Positions 9,414 to 18,490 of a stretch of 64,000 nucleotides of DNA are shown in pieces. Each line of letters opens with the position of its first letter. Positions within the stretch are counted from its first letter, which is position 1. The stretch lies in assembly GCF_038442745.1 (NCBI RefSeq), contig NZ_JARVCN010000428.1, positions 1 through 64,000 on the forward strand, written 5' to 3'. This DNA comes from Crocosphaera sp038442745 (GTDB taxonomy: Bacteria; Cyanobacteriota; Cyanobacteriia; Cyanobacteriales; Microcystaceae). Position numbers and translations under genes: made by a program. A model generated the notes under the pieces. That model was not told the DNA's origin. It made no database searches and worked only from the letters and a program-made list of their open reading frames with translations.

Positions 9414-9950
9414 TCATGAAATCTTTAGTAATAATCGATCAACACTAGCATTATGATCGATAAAGGAAAATAAGTGCTTATATTCTATTTTTCCTGTTTT
9501 ATCCAACAAAAACTGTGCTGGAAGTGGCGCACCCAAAGCCTGTCCAGTACGATACATTCTGAATACCCGACAATCGGGGTTACTCAGTAAAGGCATCTTT
9601 AAACCCAAATCTCGAACAACAATTTGACTTTGTTGAATATCCGTACTGGTAATCATTAAAACCTCTACCCCACGCTCAATAAATTTTTCATAATGTTTAT
9701 TGAGACTGATAATGTGGGGATAACAAAAAGGACAATATTGTTTTTCTGTGAAAATACGAGTAAAAGCTAAAATAACCGGCTGTCGATCAAAATAATCATT
9801 TAATCTGACCTTCCGATTGTTCGTAATGTCCGGTAAAGTAAAATCAGGAGCTGTGCTTTCTAATAAGATCTGATTTGTGGCAGGAATAGGGAGAAAGTTA
9901 TTAAAAAAACGCCGATTAATTAAACCAGAAAAGTCCGTAGATGTTAACAT
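9414..9950 (-). CDS. Peroxiredoxin-like (AhpC/TSA, redoxin) protein
   Basis: The 178-residue protein has a thioredoxin-fold redoxin domain: APDFTLPDITNNRKVRLNDYF (about 33-53), then FTRIFTEKQYCPFCYPH (about 63-79). A typical peroxiredoxin has PxxxTxxC. Here the cysteines form a CPFC pair, so thiol-disulfide exchange or an atypical peroxidase role are both possible. The later block GAPLPAQFLLDKTGKIEY fits the AhpC/TSA family. It converges with the permease gene. The kinase gene begins upstream, 34 bases away on the same strand, so the two may share a transcript. Confidence 0.78.
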   Translation of the reverse strand: MLTSTDFSGLINRRFFNNFLPIPATNQILLESTAPDFTLPDITNNRKVRLNDYFDRQPVILAFTRIFTEKQYCPFCYPHIISLNKHYEKFIERGVEVLMITSTDIQQSQIVVRDLGLKMPLLSNPDCRVFRMYRTGQALGAPLPAQFLLDKTGKIEYKHLFSFIDHNASVDRLLLKIS

Positions 9951-9984
9951 AACCCTGTCATCTATTGTTACTAAAGGATAAAAA

Positions 9985-11238
9985 CTATCTTGATAATTTT
10001 CTACGGAAATCTTGAGCTTGTTGGGGATCAGGTATTTTACCTGCTAATGCCTTTACAAAATCTGCTGGAGAAATGCTCGGATTCTTTTTAAGAGTTTTCT
10101 GACATATTAAAGAAGCCATCGGTCCGATAAGCTCGGCTAACTCTGTTTGACACTGCTCAAGAAAACTAGCCTCAATCGTTTCTTCAACCTCATTAGACCC
10201 GAAAACTCCCGTTTTAGGGGGTAATGGCAAAGGCTGATTAGGAGGAGGTACGCGAGTGGGAACATCATCCGTATTATCACTGACTGGATTAACAGAAAAA
10301 GTACCTAAAAAGCTATCTGAGTCATACAAATTATGATATATCCTCTCTAGCTGGTTGAGTATAACCTGAGCCGAGGAAGGTCGTTGATTCGGTGAGCGAG
10401 CCATCATTTGGTCTAGCACATCGGCAAAATCAGAGGATGAGTCAGAAACCTCCTCTCGCCAATTTAACCGATCAACATGGGAATCATACAATTCACTGGG
10501 ATGTTTTCCAGTTAACAGATAAATAAAAGTCCGTCCCAAAGCAAAAAAATCCGACTGAGGAACCGCCTTACCATTCAACTGTTCGATAGGGGTGTAGCCC
10601 GCCGAAAACAGCCCTGTAACCCCTCCGCTCGATTGTTTTGACAAATAAGTCTCCGTCACCTCTCTAGCGGTGCCAAAATCGATTAAAACCAATTGTCCCG
10701 TAGAACGCAACATGATGTTGGAAGGCTTAATATCTCGGTGGAAAAAATTATGATGGTGAATCTCCTCCAAAATGCGCAGCAGTTGCATCAACCACTGAAC
10801 AGCCATTTTCTGGGAAATATATTTACCTCGTTGCACAATATACTGGCTCAAATTTAGCCCCTCTATTCTCTCCATGACTAGACAGTACAGAGGTTTATCG
10901 CTATCTTTTACATGGAACTGGAAATGAGCATCCGGCTCAACTTGAGGAATTCCCGGATGACTAAGACGGCTTAAAACCTTGATTTCTCTGTCGAATAGTT
11001 CAACGTACTTGGGATGATTATGAATTAGGACTTTGAGAACCTTACGAGCAGGCTGATTTTTATCATCAAAGTGACGACTGTCTTGTACCTCGTAGGTTTT
11101 GCCAAAACCGCCACCTCCTAGCTCTTTAAGAACACGGTAGCGTCCGTCGAGCAGCAACTCTGAGCCACAACTCTGACAAAATAAGGATACGTCCTGGTTT
11201 TCCGGATTAGAACACTGGGGGTTAATGCAAAGACTCAT
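9985..11238 (-). CDS. Ser/Thr protein kinase with N-terminal zinc ribbon
   Basis: The 417-residue cytoplasmic Hanks-type kinase is of a kind frequent in cyanobacteria. A four-cysteine ribbon (CINPQC...CQSC, about 4-24) precedes the kinase domain (about 33-300). Motifs are GGGGFGKTY, invariant Lys in RKVLKVL, FFHRDIKPSNIML, LIDFGTAREV and the GYTPIEQL activation-segment end, so catalysis should be intact. A Pro-rich linker leads to a C-terminal domain (about 352-417, LEQCQTELAELIGPMASLIC onward) seen in other cyanobacterial kinases and phosphatases, of unknown function. No transmembrane segment. It diverges from rpsO. Substrates are unknown. Confidence 0.92.
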   Translation of the reverse strand: MSLCINPQCSNPENQDVSLFCQSCGSELLLDGRYRVLKELGGGGFGKTYEVQDSRHFDDKNQPARKVLKVLIHNHPKYVELFDREIKVLSRLSHPGIPQVEPDAHFQFHVKDSDKPLYCLVMERIEGLNLSQYIVQRGKYISQKMAVQWLMQLLRILEEIHHHNFFHRDIKPSNIMLRSTGQLVLIDFGTAREVTETYLSKQSSGGVTGLFSAGYTPIEQLNGKAVPQSDFFALGRTFIYLLTGKHPSELYDSHVDRLNWREEVSDSSSDFADVLDQMMARSPNQRPSSAQVILNQLERIYHNLYDSDSFLGTFSVNPVSDNTDDVPTRVPPPNQPLPLPPKTGVFGSNEVEETIEASFLEQCQTELAELIGPMASLICQKTLKKNPSISPADFVKALAGKIPDPQQAQDFRRKLSR

Positions 11239-11329
11239 CTGGAGTTGCCACGGGTCAATCTTTCTCTAGTTTAGACTGCCTGATTCAGTTATACACTAAT
11301 TTTTCTCAGGTTTTATCAGATGTTAATAA

Positions 11330-11357
11330 TTGACACTATTAGTAGTGGTTAAATAGT
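11330..11357 (+). promoter_or_regulatory. Candidate sigma-70 promoter of rpsO
   Basis: A perfect TTGACA (11330-11335) is followed after 16 bases by AATAGT (11352-11357, four of six matches to TATAAT). This lies 48 bases before the rpsO ATG. Confidence 0.48.
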
Positions 11358-11405
11358 AAAATAAATGGTATTATAGGAGATTGCAGTATTTATTAAATTA
11401 TTTTT

Positions 11406-11675
11406 ATGAGTTTAACCGCTAGGGAAAAGCAAACTCTGATTAGTGAATACCAAGTTCACGAAACAGATACCGGATCAGCCGATTTACAAGTAGCTATCCT
11501 CACTAAACGTATTACCCAGTTAACTGATCACCTCAAGCAAAATCCCAAAGACCACGCTTCCCGCAGAGGACTCCTAAAAATGATTGGTCGTCGTCGTCGC
11601 TTATTAGCCTACATCAACGGCAAAGACAGCAACCGTTACCAAGCATTGATTCAACGCCTTGGTATCCGTCGCTAA
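11406..11675 (+). CDS. rpsO: 30S ribosomal protein S15
   Basis: S15 binds the central domain of 16S rRNA early in 30S assembly. The 89-residue protein is full length. It has the family signature from TGSADLQVAILTKRI (about 22-36), HASRRGLLKMIGRRRRLLAYI (about 50-70) and the basic C-terminus. It is monocistronic, between a divergent kinase gene and convergent chlG. Confidence 0.98.
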   Translation: MSLTAREKQTLISEYQVHETDTGSADLQVAILTKRITQLTDHLKQNPKDHASRRGLLKMIGRRRRLLAYINGKDSNRYQALIQRLGIRR

Positions 11676-11751
11676 AAAAAAGAGGAAGTTTTCATAGGGT
11701 TAAAATGTTTCACCTCTGATCCTTCCTCCTCTCCTGACTGCTTGTGAGTAG

Positions 11752-12729
11752 CTAGACTCCTGCATGTCCTAAAGCTAATCCAGCTACCAACATTCCTAAC
11801 ACCAGAAAAGGTTGTGCGCTGGCTTGGTATTTAACATCATTTTCCAAGGGCGCACGCAAGAAATACATATCTTGGAAAGTAATCTGAGGGATCACCAATA
11901 AAAGCAAAATAGCAGCGTATAGATTTTGATGGATGTAAATCAAATAAGCCCCGATACCAGCTTGAAACACATCTATCATGATGACACACACCCAAGCCGC
12001 AGTATTAACCCCAAACATCACAGGTAAGGACTTTAACCCCAGTTGGCGATCGCCTTCTACACTCTTAAAGTCATTAACCACCGCAATACCCAGGCCAGCC
12101 AAACTATAAAATAGGGTCAAAATCACAATTGTCCAGTTCAACTCACCGAACAAAGCATGACCCGCCCACCAAGGTAAAGCAATATAACTAGCCCCTAAGG
12201 CATAATTTCCCAACCAACCGTTCTGTTTTAACTTCAAAGGGGGTGCCGAATAAATATAAGCAAGGAATGCCCCTCCCAAGGTTAAACACAACATAATGGG
12301 AAAATCATGACCCACCCATGTGTCCAAACCATAACTTAGAGCAACGGCCACACCTAGTAAAACTAGAATTTGTGTCACCACCTGAGGAACAGAAATAGCC
12401 CCAGAGGGAATAGGACGATAAGGTTCATTAATTGCATCGATCTCGCGATCGTAGAAGTCGTTGAGGGTTTGGGTGTATCCTGCCATTAATGGTCCAGACA
12501 AGAGCATACAAGCCGCTGCCATCAAAAACTTTTCCGGACTCCAGGTATAATTTCCCGATGAAGCAGCACCACAAACCACACCCCAGATTAAAGGTATCCA
12601 GGTAATGGGTTTCATCAACTGTAACCGTAGCTTCCAAATGGAAGTCTCTCCAGAACTCGCACCTTTCATCCCTAATAGTTGACGAGTCTTGCTACTTTTT
12701 TCGTTAATTTTGGAAGAAGAATCAGACAT
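11752..12729 (-). CDS. chlG: Chlorophyll synthase
   Basis: ChlG attaches the phytyl or geranylgeranyl tail to chlorophyllide a, the last step of chlorophyll a synthesis in the thylakoid membrane. The 325-residue UbiA-family protein has about nine membrane segments. Its two Asp-rich prenyl-diphosphate sites are NDFYDREIDAINEPYRPIPS (about 90-109) and DFKSVEGDRQLGLKSLP (about 220-236). The N-terminus is hydrophilic, ending SIWKLRLQLMKPITWIPL. It lies 103 bases downstream of the mcdB-like gene with no clear operon link. This identifies the organism as a chlorophyll-a phototroph. Confidence 0.97.
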   Translation of the reverse strand: MSDSSSKINEKSSKTRQLLGMKGASSGETSIWKLRLQLMKPITWIPLIWGVVCGAASSGNYTWSPEKFLMAAACMLLSGPLMAGYTQTLNDFYDREIDAINEPYRPIPSGAISVPQVVTQILVLLGVAVALSYGLDTWVGHDFPIMLCLTLGGAFLAYIYSAPPLKLKQNGWLGNYALGASYIALPWWAGHALFGELNWTIVILTLFYSLAGLGIAVVNDFKSVEGDRQLGLKSLPVMFGVNTAAWVCVIMIDVFQAGIGAYLIYIHQNLYAAILLLLVIPQITFQDMYFLRAPLENDVKYQASAQPFLVLGMLVAGLALGHAGV

Positions 12730-12832
12730 AGATAAATAGATAATGAATCATGGATAATTAATTTCCGGAATCACAGGGGTATTCGATATTGCCAAAATCA
12801 TAACCCCAAGTTCTAAACTCAATTGCTGTTAA

Positions 12833-13399
12833 TTAATCGAACCAACCAATATCGTCATTGGTTAATGGTTTACTGGTTAAAATTGGTGCAGCAAAAGGTT
12901 GCAACTCCTTTGCTTGACGAGTTAAAGCTGTTTCTTGTACCACTAATTCTTGAGATGAATCAGTGGAGGAAAGGGGAGGAGAATCTTCTTGTAATTTAGC
13001 TTGTAGAGAAGCAATTATTTCGTTCTTTTCCGCTAATTCTCCTGCTAATTCTTCTTTTTGTTGCAGTTGAGCATATAGTTTTTCTACTAATTTCTTTTGT
13101 TCGTTGAACTGAGATTGATAGTTCTCTGCTGCTTGTAATTCATTTTGCAGACGACTACTCAATTCCCTTTCATCTTTGATCTCGCCTTCTAAAGTATTAA
13201 CTTGATTTTGTAAGGTATCAACTTGTTGTTTTTCTTGTTGCAAGGCTCGATTTAATTGGGTAATTAGTTCATCTAATTGTGCCTTGGTCATACGAGTACG
13301 ATTATCGGGAACCGTCGGACTAACAATTGTTTCAGAGACGGTTTCTGATTGATTTTTTACTTCTTCTTGTATTAAATCTGATAACTTTTTTGTGGTCAT
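12833..13399 (-). CDS. mcdB: McdB-like carboxysome positioning protein (coiled coil)
   Basis: The 188-residue protein has a short charged N-terminus and a long Gln/Glu-rich coiled coil (about 45-145). A Ser/Pro-rich stretch follows, then a C-terminus ending DDIGWFD. From memory, McdB proteins share this plan (charged N-terminus, Gln-rich middle, near-invariant C-terminal Trp) and sit beside a ParA-type McdA. They load on carboxysomes and stimulate the ATPase. The ATG at 13399 overlaps the upstream ParA stop as ATGA, indicating translational coupling; it is preferred over the in-frame ATG four codons earlier. A generic coiled-coil partner of an orphan ParA is the alternative. Confidence 0.68.
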   Translation of the reverse strand: MTTKKLSDLIQEEVKNQSETVSETIVSPTVPDNRTRMTKAQLDELITQLNRALQQEKQQVDTLQNQVNTLEGEIKDERELSSRLQNELQAAENYQSQFNEQKKLVEKLYAQLQQKEELAGELAEKNEIIASLQAKLQEDSPPLSSTDSSQELVVQETALTRQAKELQPFAAPILTSKPLTNDDIGWFD

Positions 13400-14085
13400 A
13401 ATTGATTCCAATCTCGTTGTAATTCTTCTACGACTCGACGATAATCAGCTTGCGCTTCTTTGGCATTTTTGCCACGCCATTCGGTAATAGGAACTCCCTC
13501 CAAAACCGCTCGCTCGTGGGCTTTATATTGACGAATAAAGGCATGACAAGCAGGAATTCCCAACTCCAGCAAAGTGTTTTGAGCCTCTAGAGTTTCCTTT
13601 AAACTGCGAGAGTCGACTTTTGTTAATAATACCCGATGAGCGACCTTTAGAGGCATCACTGCAGTTTTAACTGTTTCGATCAATGCCGTTAAATCCATGG
13701 CGGCAGGAGGTGTGGGTAAGATTAAGTAATCTGCACAGGCCATCGCCGATTTTAAGGCTTCGGAACGGAGGGCAGGGGGAGTGTCCACAACAATAACCTC
13801 GTATTCTTGGATTTTACGCAGTTTTTCCAGAATTTTAGGGTTATTCTCAGTGGTTAAATCAAAATCTATCCCCTCTTCACTTCGTTGTGTCCACCAACTC
13901 GCTGAACCTTGGGGATCGGCATCCACCAGTAAAACATCTTGTTTTTCGGCTAGAATAGCAGCTACATTAACCGCAGTGGTGGTCTTTCCCACCCCTCCTT
14001 TACCATTGATGATGCCGATAATGGTAGTTTTGGATGGATTAGACTCCGATGCAGAATTATCCTTACTCATGTTTTCCCATATCAA
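13396..14085 (-). CDS. mcdA: ParA-family ATPase, probable McdA
   Basis: The 229-residue ATPase probably forms dynamic nucleoid-bound gradients that space cargo. The deviant Walker A GKGGVGKTTT (28-37) keeps the signature Lys (Lys29), followed by LLVDADPQGSASWW and VIVVDTPPALR (switch II). The early stop of this short ParA overlaps the coiled-coil gene by ATGA, as expected for a two-gene McdAB system. The signature Lys fits what I recall of type 2 McdA; the S. elongatus type 1 protein lacks it. No parS-like repeat or plasmid replication gene is nearby, arguing against plasmid partition. An alternative ATG lies five codons in (MSKDNS). Confidence 0.72.
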   Translation of the reverse strand: MIWENMSKDNSASESNPSKTTIIGIINGKGGVGKTTTAVNVAAILAEKQDVLLVDADPQGSASWWTQRSEEGIDFDLTTENNPKILEKLRKIQEYEVIVVDTPPALRSEALKSAMACADYLILPTPPAAMDLTALIETVKTAVMPLKVAHRVLLTKVDSRSLKETLEAQNTLLELGIPACHAFIRQYKAHERAVLEGVPITEWRGKNAKEAQADYRRVVEELQRDWNQL

Positions 14086-14122
14086 CCCGCCCCATCATTA
14101 TCCCATCTAATGTTGACATTTT

Positions 14123-15400
14123 TTATATTTCCTTGGGGTTAACTGTCTCACGGTGAGATAGTTCGCTGTCAAGGGTTTTAGCTATGGCAGGTAATTGTAG
14201 ATAGCTGGGATAAGTTCCCTCGTCTTTTATGCGTTGAATTTCGTTTTCAGCAATGGGTAATTGATGGTGGGTAGCGATCGCTCGAACGATATCTCCACGA
14301 TCAATAATTCCTGCTACGGCACCTGCAGGAGACAATACGCTAATAGAATGCTCATTGATAGCTTCTAGGGTCTTAATTACCGTAACTACAGGGGTTTTTT
14401 CTTCTACGGAGGCAATGGTATTTAAAGGGTGAACAATATCCCATAGGGTTAAGCTATCCCATTGACTGCGTTCGATATTTTGTAGATCTTCGACAACAAT
14501 TAATCCTCGATAGCGTCCTTCTGAAGCGGCGAAATAGACAATATGATCCTGAAGTTCTCCTATAAGATAATCCTGGGTAAATTGAATCAAACTCAGATTA
14601 GCATTAACCACCCGAAACCTTCTTCCCATGATCTCCTGAGCAGTAATTGTTAGGAGACTTTCTTGTAGTTCGGTAATGTGTTGATAATTTTCTGCGTTGC
14701 GTCGCACAAACCAACCGATAAAAACGATCCAAAGTCCGCTTAGGGTTCCTGTTAAGAAAATGATGAATAACCCCAAACTAATGCCCAACCACCCTATTAA
14801 CTGACCACTAGTGGCTGCCCAACGAACTCCCGTGAAGCGATCGCCTTTTAGTTTCCAGACAATAGCTTTGAGAACTTGTCCCCCGTCTAAGGGAAGGCCA
14901 GGAATTAAGTTAAAAATTCCTAACACCAGATTAATTCTGGCAGTATCTTCTATCATATAAATGATAAGACGGTGGATAGTGTCTGAGTTATGAGAAAATC
15001 GGACACCAGAGGAAAGGGTGAACAATAAAACCGATAATCCTAAGCTCACCAAAGGACCGGCAATGGCTACCCAAAACGCTCCTGTGGGATCTTCTGATTC
15101 TCTCTCCATGGCCGCTACTCCCCCGAATAAAAATAGGATTATGGAATTAACGTTGATCCCTTGGTACAGAGCTACTAAACTATGACCTAATTCATGGAGA
15201 AGTACGGAAATGAAAAGAAACAAAGCTAAAATTAGCCCTGCGATCCAGGCTAACCACCATGAATTTTCTACTAAATTAAGCTGAGTGATTTCTTGAGAAT
15301 TGACTAGGGTAACTAATCCCAAAATAAAGAACCAAGAAGAGTCAACATAGAGGGGTATCCCCAATAAAGAACCAATTTGCCATTTTCCGTTCATGATCAA
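14123..15400 (-). CDS. Site-2-protease family zinc metalloprotease with CBS domains
   Basis: The 425-residue membrane protein is an M50 intramembrane protease of the Rip3/SpoIVFB-like group. Zinc ligands are LLHELGHSLVAL (about 66-77) and the Asp in LIPGLPLDGGQVLKAI (about 163-178). Four to six membrane helices occupy the first 230 residues. Two CBS repeats follow (about 245-395; ending SPAGAVAGIIDRGDIVRAI), which may sense adenine nucleotides. Such proteases cut membrane-tethered regulators; the substrate is unknown. It precedes mcdA by 37 bases on the same strand, so read-through into mcdAB is possible. Confidence 0.9.
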   Translation of the reverse strand: MIMNGKWQIGSLLGIPLYVDSSWFFILGLVTLVNSQEITQLNLVENSWWLAWIAGLILALFLFISVLLHELGHSLVALYQGINVNSIILFLFGGVAAMERESEDPTGAFWVAIAGPLVSLGLSVLLFTLSSGVRFSHNSDTIHRLIIYMIEDTARINLVLGIFNLIPGLPLDGGQVLKAIVWKLKGDRFTGVRWAATSGQLIGWLGISLGLFIIFLTGTLSGLWIVFIGWFVRRNAENYQHITELQESLLTITAQEIMGRRFRVVNANLSLIQFTQDYLIGELQDHIVYFAASEGRYRGLIVVEDLQNIERSQWDSLTLWDIVHPLNTIASVEEKTPVVTVIKTLEAINEHSISVLSPAGAVAGIIDRGDIVRAIATHHQLPIAENEIQRIKDEGTYPSYLQLPAIAKTLDSELSHRETVNPKEI

Positions 15401-15885
15401 AGGGAGTGGGTTTTTAAATTTTTCTTAACAATTTTTAGACCAATGCCTTGCTATTTTTAGTTTTAGCTGTGGAGTGGTTTATTGCTCATCGCTACAATAA
15501 AGCTTCTACTTATATTTTAACCTAAACCCGTTTTCTTAAACAAGGAACAAATAATAACCGATATTACTATTTAATTAAGATTAAGTCCAAAAGCAAAAAT
15601 TAATAGTTTTACCATGAAGGTGCTTTATAAACTTCGCACTTAATGTTTATCTAATTTTATTTCGTGTTTTTTATATACAATCCTAACTTCTAAGTCCAAG
15701 AATAGAATTTCTTCAACGGTTATACTGACATTTTGCACCAGTACATAAAAACTTAAATTACTAAGCAGTTCCTCACTCCGTAGGGCGCGCTATCGCACAG
15801 CGTTCGGCTTTCATGTCTTAGCTGAAAGCGTTAAGCTTATGTTTAATCTCACTCACAGTAGATGATAGAGATTGATATGTTTCAA

Positions 15886-15910
15886 CTGATGGCTGATAGC
15901 TGATAGCTGA
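15886..15910. repeat. Heptamer tandem repeat CTGATGG/CTGATAG
   Basis: CTGATGG, CTGATAG, CTGATAG and a partial CTGA run head to tail. This resembles the short tandemly repeated repetitive (STRR) heptamers of cyanobacteria. A related ACTGATGACTGATAACC occurs at 49208-49224. Confidence 0.65.
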
Positions 15911-16029
15911 ACCCTTACAAACTAGCCAGTTTTATCGAAGGTGCAAGATGTGAGTTATATTCTCTTGTTTTGCTTGGGTTACGGTCAGAACTTCGTCCCA
16001 TTGCTGAGAAAACTCTTTTACTGATGACA

Positions 16030-16057
16030 TCTCCTACATATTGCAAGATGTAGGAGA
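16030..16057. repeat. Ten-base-pair hairpin downstream of fabF
   Basis: TCTCCTACAT (16030-16039) and ATGTAGGAGA (16048-16057) are perfect inverted repeats with an 8-base loop. It lies 49 bases past the fabF stop. No T-run follows on the minus strand, so termination is uncertain; it may instead protect the mRNA 3' end. Confidence 0.6.
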
Positions 16058-16105
16058 AAACATAATCTACTTCTATGGATAACTCAATGACCCAAAAACA
16101 ACCAA

Positions 16106-17356
16106 TTAGCGATATTTTCTAAAGGCTAATGTCACATTATGACCACCAAAGCCAAAAGAATTAGATAAAGCCACATCAATCTCTAAAGGGCGACTTTTGT
16201 AGGGGACATAATCGAGATCGCAATCAGGATCGGGGTTATCTAAATTAAGAGTTGGGGGAATGCGATCGTTAGCTATAGCCATTACCGTAGCCACCGCTTC
16301 GATGCCTCCAGAACCTCCCAATAAATGACCAGTCATGGATTTAGTAGAACTAATGGCAATGCGATAAGCGCAATCACCCAGAGCCTTTTTAATAGCCTTA
16401 GTTTCAGTCACGTCATTGGCTGCGGTGCTGGTTCCGTGGGCGTTAATATAGCTGACTTTTTCAGGAGAAATGCCACCATCTTTTAGAGCTAACTCCATAG
16501 CCCGAGTAGCCCCCCTACCGTCTGGTACTGGGGCTGTGATGTGATAAGCATCACAAGTCATCCCATAACCAACAATCTCCCCATAAATTTTAGCTCCTCG
16601 TGCTAGAGCGTGTTCTAATTCTTCGATGATCAAAATTCCTGACCCTTCCCCCATAACAAAACCGTCCCTATCCTTATCAAAAGGCCTGCTTGCTCTTTGT
16701 GGCTCATCGTTACGGGTTGATAAGGCTCTAGCTGAGGCAAAACCGGCCACAGACAGAGCGGTAACCGCCGCTTCTGTACCACCGCAGATCATGGCTTTAG
16801 CGTAGCCTCCTTGCACGATACGAAAGGCATCACCGATTGCATTAGACCCGGCGGCACAAGCGGTTACAGTACAGTTGTTTGGACCTTTGGCACCAGTATT
16901 GATAGCAGTCAACCCTGAGGCGATGTTGCCGATCATCATGGGAATCATAAAAGGACTACAACGACTTGGTCCCCGATTCAAATAAATTGCTTGTTGATCT
17001 TCGAGAACCTTGATTCCCCCCACCCCTGTACCAATAATTACCCCGATTTGTTCAGCATTAAGGTCATCAATCACTAACTCTGAGTTAGCTAAAGCCTGTA
17101 AACTAGCTGAAACTGCCAACTGAGCAAAACGGTCCATCCTTTTTGCTTCCTTGCGATCCAGATAATCGTGGGGGTCAAATCCTTTGACTTCACCAGCAAT
17201 CCGACAAGCATGTTTGGATGAGTCAAAACGAGTAATCTCAGTGATACCACTTATTCCGTTCATCAAACCTTGCCAATAGTCTGTTAAAGTGTTGCCAATG
17301 GGGGTGATTGCACCTAACCCGGTTACCACTACTCGCTTTAATTGTGAATTTGTCAT
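16106..17356 (-). CDS. fabF: Beta-ketoacyl-ACP synthase II
   Basis: FabF condenses malonyl-ACP with acyl-ACP in type II fatty acid elongation. The 416-residue protein has the full Cys-His-His triad: VTACAAGSNAIGDAF (Cys167), NAHGTSTAANDVTETKA (about 305) and TGHLLGGSGGIEAV (about 342). The C-terminal SNSFGFGGHNVTL is standard. acpP lies 81 bases upstream on the same strand, the usual acpP-fabF order, so the two are co-transcribed and the product works on the neighbouring carrier protein. Confidence 0.97.
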   Translation of the reverse strand: MTNSQLKRVVVTGLGAITPIGNTLTDYWQGLMNGISGITEITRFDSSKHACRIAGEVKGFDPHDYLDRKEAKRMDRFAQLAVSASLQALANSELVIDDLNAEQIGVIIGTGVGGIKVLEDQQAIYLNRGPSRCSPFMIPMMIGNIASGLTAINTGAKGPNNCTVTACAAGSNAIGDAFRIVQGGYAKAMICGGTEAAVTALSVAGFASARALSTRNDEPQRASRPFDKDRDGFVMGEGSGILIIEELEHALARGAKIYGEIVGYGMTCDAYHITAPVPDGRGATRAMELALKDGGISPEKVSYINAHGTSTAANDVTETKAIKKALGDCAYRIAISSTKSMTGHLLGGSGGIEAVATVMAIANDRIPPTLNLDNPDPDCDLDYVPYKSRPLEIDVALSNSFGFGGHNVTLAFRKYR

Positions 17357-17437
17357 GATTTTCCCTTATTAAAAAACTGATCCGCCCTACATTGCACTTA
17401 TGGAGGGAGATGGGGGGATTAAATATACTTATGGTTT

Positions 17438-17686
17438 CTATTTAGCTTCAGCCTTTTCCTTGTCGATATATTCTACAGCTGCTTGAACTGTGGAAATTTT
17501 TTCCGCAGCTTCGTCAGGAATCTCAATGTCAAATTCCTCTTCTAAAGCCATCACTAATTCTACTGTGTCTAAAGAATCAGCCCCTAAGTCGTTGGCAAAG
17601 TTAGCCTCTGGGGTGACTTCTGCTTCTGGCTTTTCCAGTTGTTGGGCAACGATGGTTTGTACTTTTTTAAATATTTCTTGGTTCAT
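17438..17686 (-). CDS. acpP: Acyl carrier protein
   Basis: The 82-residue acidic carrier holds growing acyl chains on a phosphopantetheine arm attached to Ser38 in GADSLDTVELVMALEEEF. Length and helix II are typical. It is the first gene of the acpP-fabF pair. The 237-base gap upstream should contain the promoter; I see no distinctive motif there. Confidence 0.97.
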   Translation of the reverse strand: MNQEIFKKVQTIVAQQLEKPEAEVTPEANFANDLGADSLDTVELVMALEEEFDIEIPDEAAEKISTVQAAVEYIDKEKAEAK

Positions 17687-17923
17687 TAATCTTCAGGTGT
17701 ACCGCTAACAACCCCGTTGGACTAACCATTACGGAGAGGAAATGGGGCGGAATTTACCATTCCCTAGAGTTGATTTTACAATTAAGGTTTATTGGCCATT
17801 ATTCATATTAGTCTAAGATTGTACTTTTTAAAAGATCGCAAGTCTGGGTGGCATTCAGCCTCCTTGTTTTGGTCTCCACTGTTTCCTATTTTTTCCATAC
17901 GCACTAAATTGGTTACCTTATCA

Positions 17924-18445
17924 TTAAAATATAAAGTCCTCGCTTACTGTAGGAGGAACTAAACTGTCTACGTCTAGGATAAAAATAGTTAATAAGCGAT
18001 GATTTTGCTGGACTCTGGTGACATGACTGGCTATTTCCAAAGTATCTCCGCGACGATAGGAATCTGGTAAAGTGCGGATCTGATTGAGGGGTAACTCAAA
18101 CAGGGAAGGGGTTTGAGGCACTAAAATGCCAAACAGTTCTTCTGTGCTATTTTTCACCAAAATAAGAAATTGTCTCCCCTCGTTATGGACTTGGGATACT
18201 TTAAAAAGACGTTTATGAAGATCAATGGCCGTCAGTTCTCTTTCATCGACGTGAATCAGTCCTATGGCAGTGGTTCCACTACCCTGCATAGGTGTGTAGT
18301 GAGTGATCTTTTTTACCGACTCCACTGGCAAAGCTAGATTAAGCTTACCCATTTGGAAGACTAACAATTTACGAAAATTGCATTTCTGTTGTTGCGAATA
18401 GGCATCAATACTCTTTGTGTGAGGGGAATTTGTTTTAGTATTCAT
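17924..18445 (-). CDS. CheW-like scaffold protein at the end of the pix cluster
   Basis: The 173-residue protein has one CheW-like domain (about 25-165: KLLVFQMGKLNLALPVESVKKI, then IGLIHVDERELTAIDLHKRLF). Such proteins bridge receptors and CheA. It lies 45 bases after the CheA stop and is the last gene of the cluster. It is distinct in sequence from the upstream CheW (PixI), so it may offer a second coupling surface for the second receptor, or bind CheA alone. The N-terminal 24 residues are polar and variable. Confidence 0.85.
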   Translation of the reverse strand: MNTKTNSPHTKSIDAYSQQQKCNFRKLLVFQMGKLNLALPVESVKKITHYTPMQGSGTTAIGLIHVDERELTAIDLHKRLFKVSQVHNEGRQFLILVKNSTEELFGILVPQTPSLFELPLNQIRTLPDSYRRGDTLEIASHVTRVQQNHRLLTIFILDVDSLVPPTVSEDFIF

Positions 18446-18490
18446 GGATTTTTAAAGGCAATAATTGAGATTATTAGTTGAATTAATTGA

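Larger units (their letters stand above)
15401..16105. other. Gene-free stretch with short repeats
   Basis: No convincing coding frame is present over 705 bases. The left part (to about 15770) is AT-rich and probably holds the S2P gene's promoter. The right part holds a GC-richer patch (15779-15812), a heptamer tandem repeat (15886-15910) and a hairpin (16030-16057). Several stretches look like decayed repeat DNA. No tRNA or transposase remnant was recognised. Confidence 0.6.

Noticed and set aside
13396..14085. Plasmid partition system
   Set aside because: ParA is present, but there is no ParB, centromere-like repeat or replication gene, and all neighbours are core chromosomal genes.
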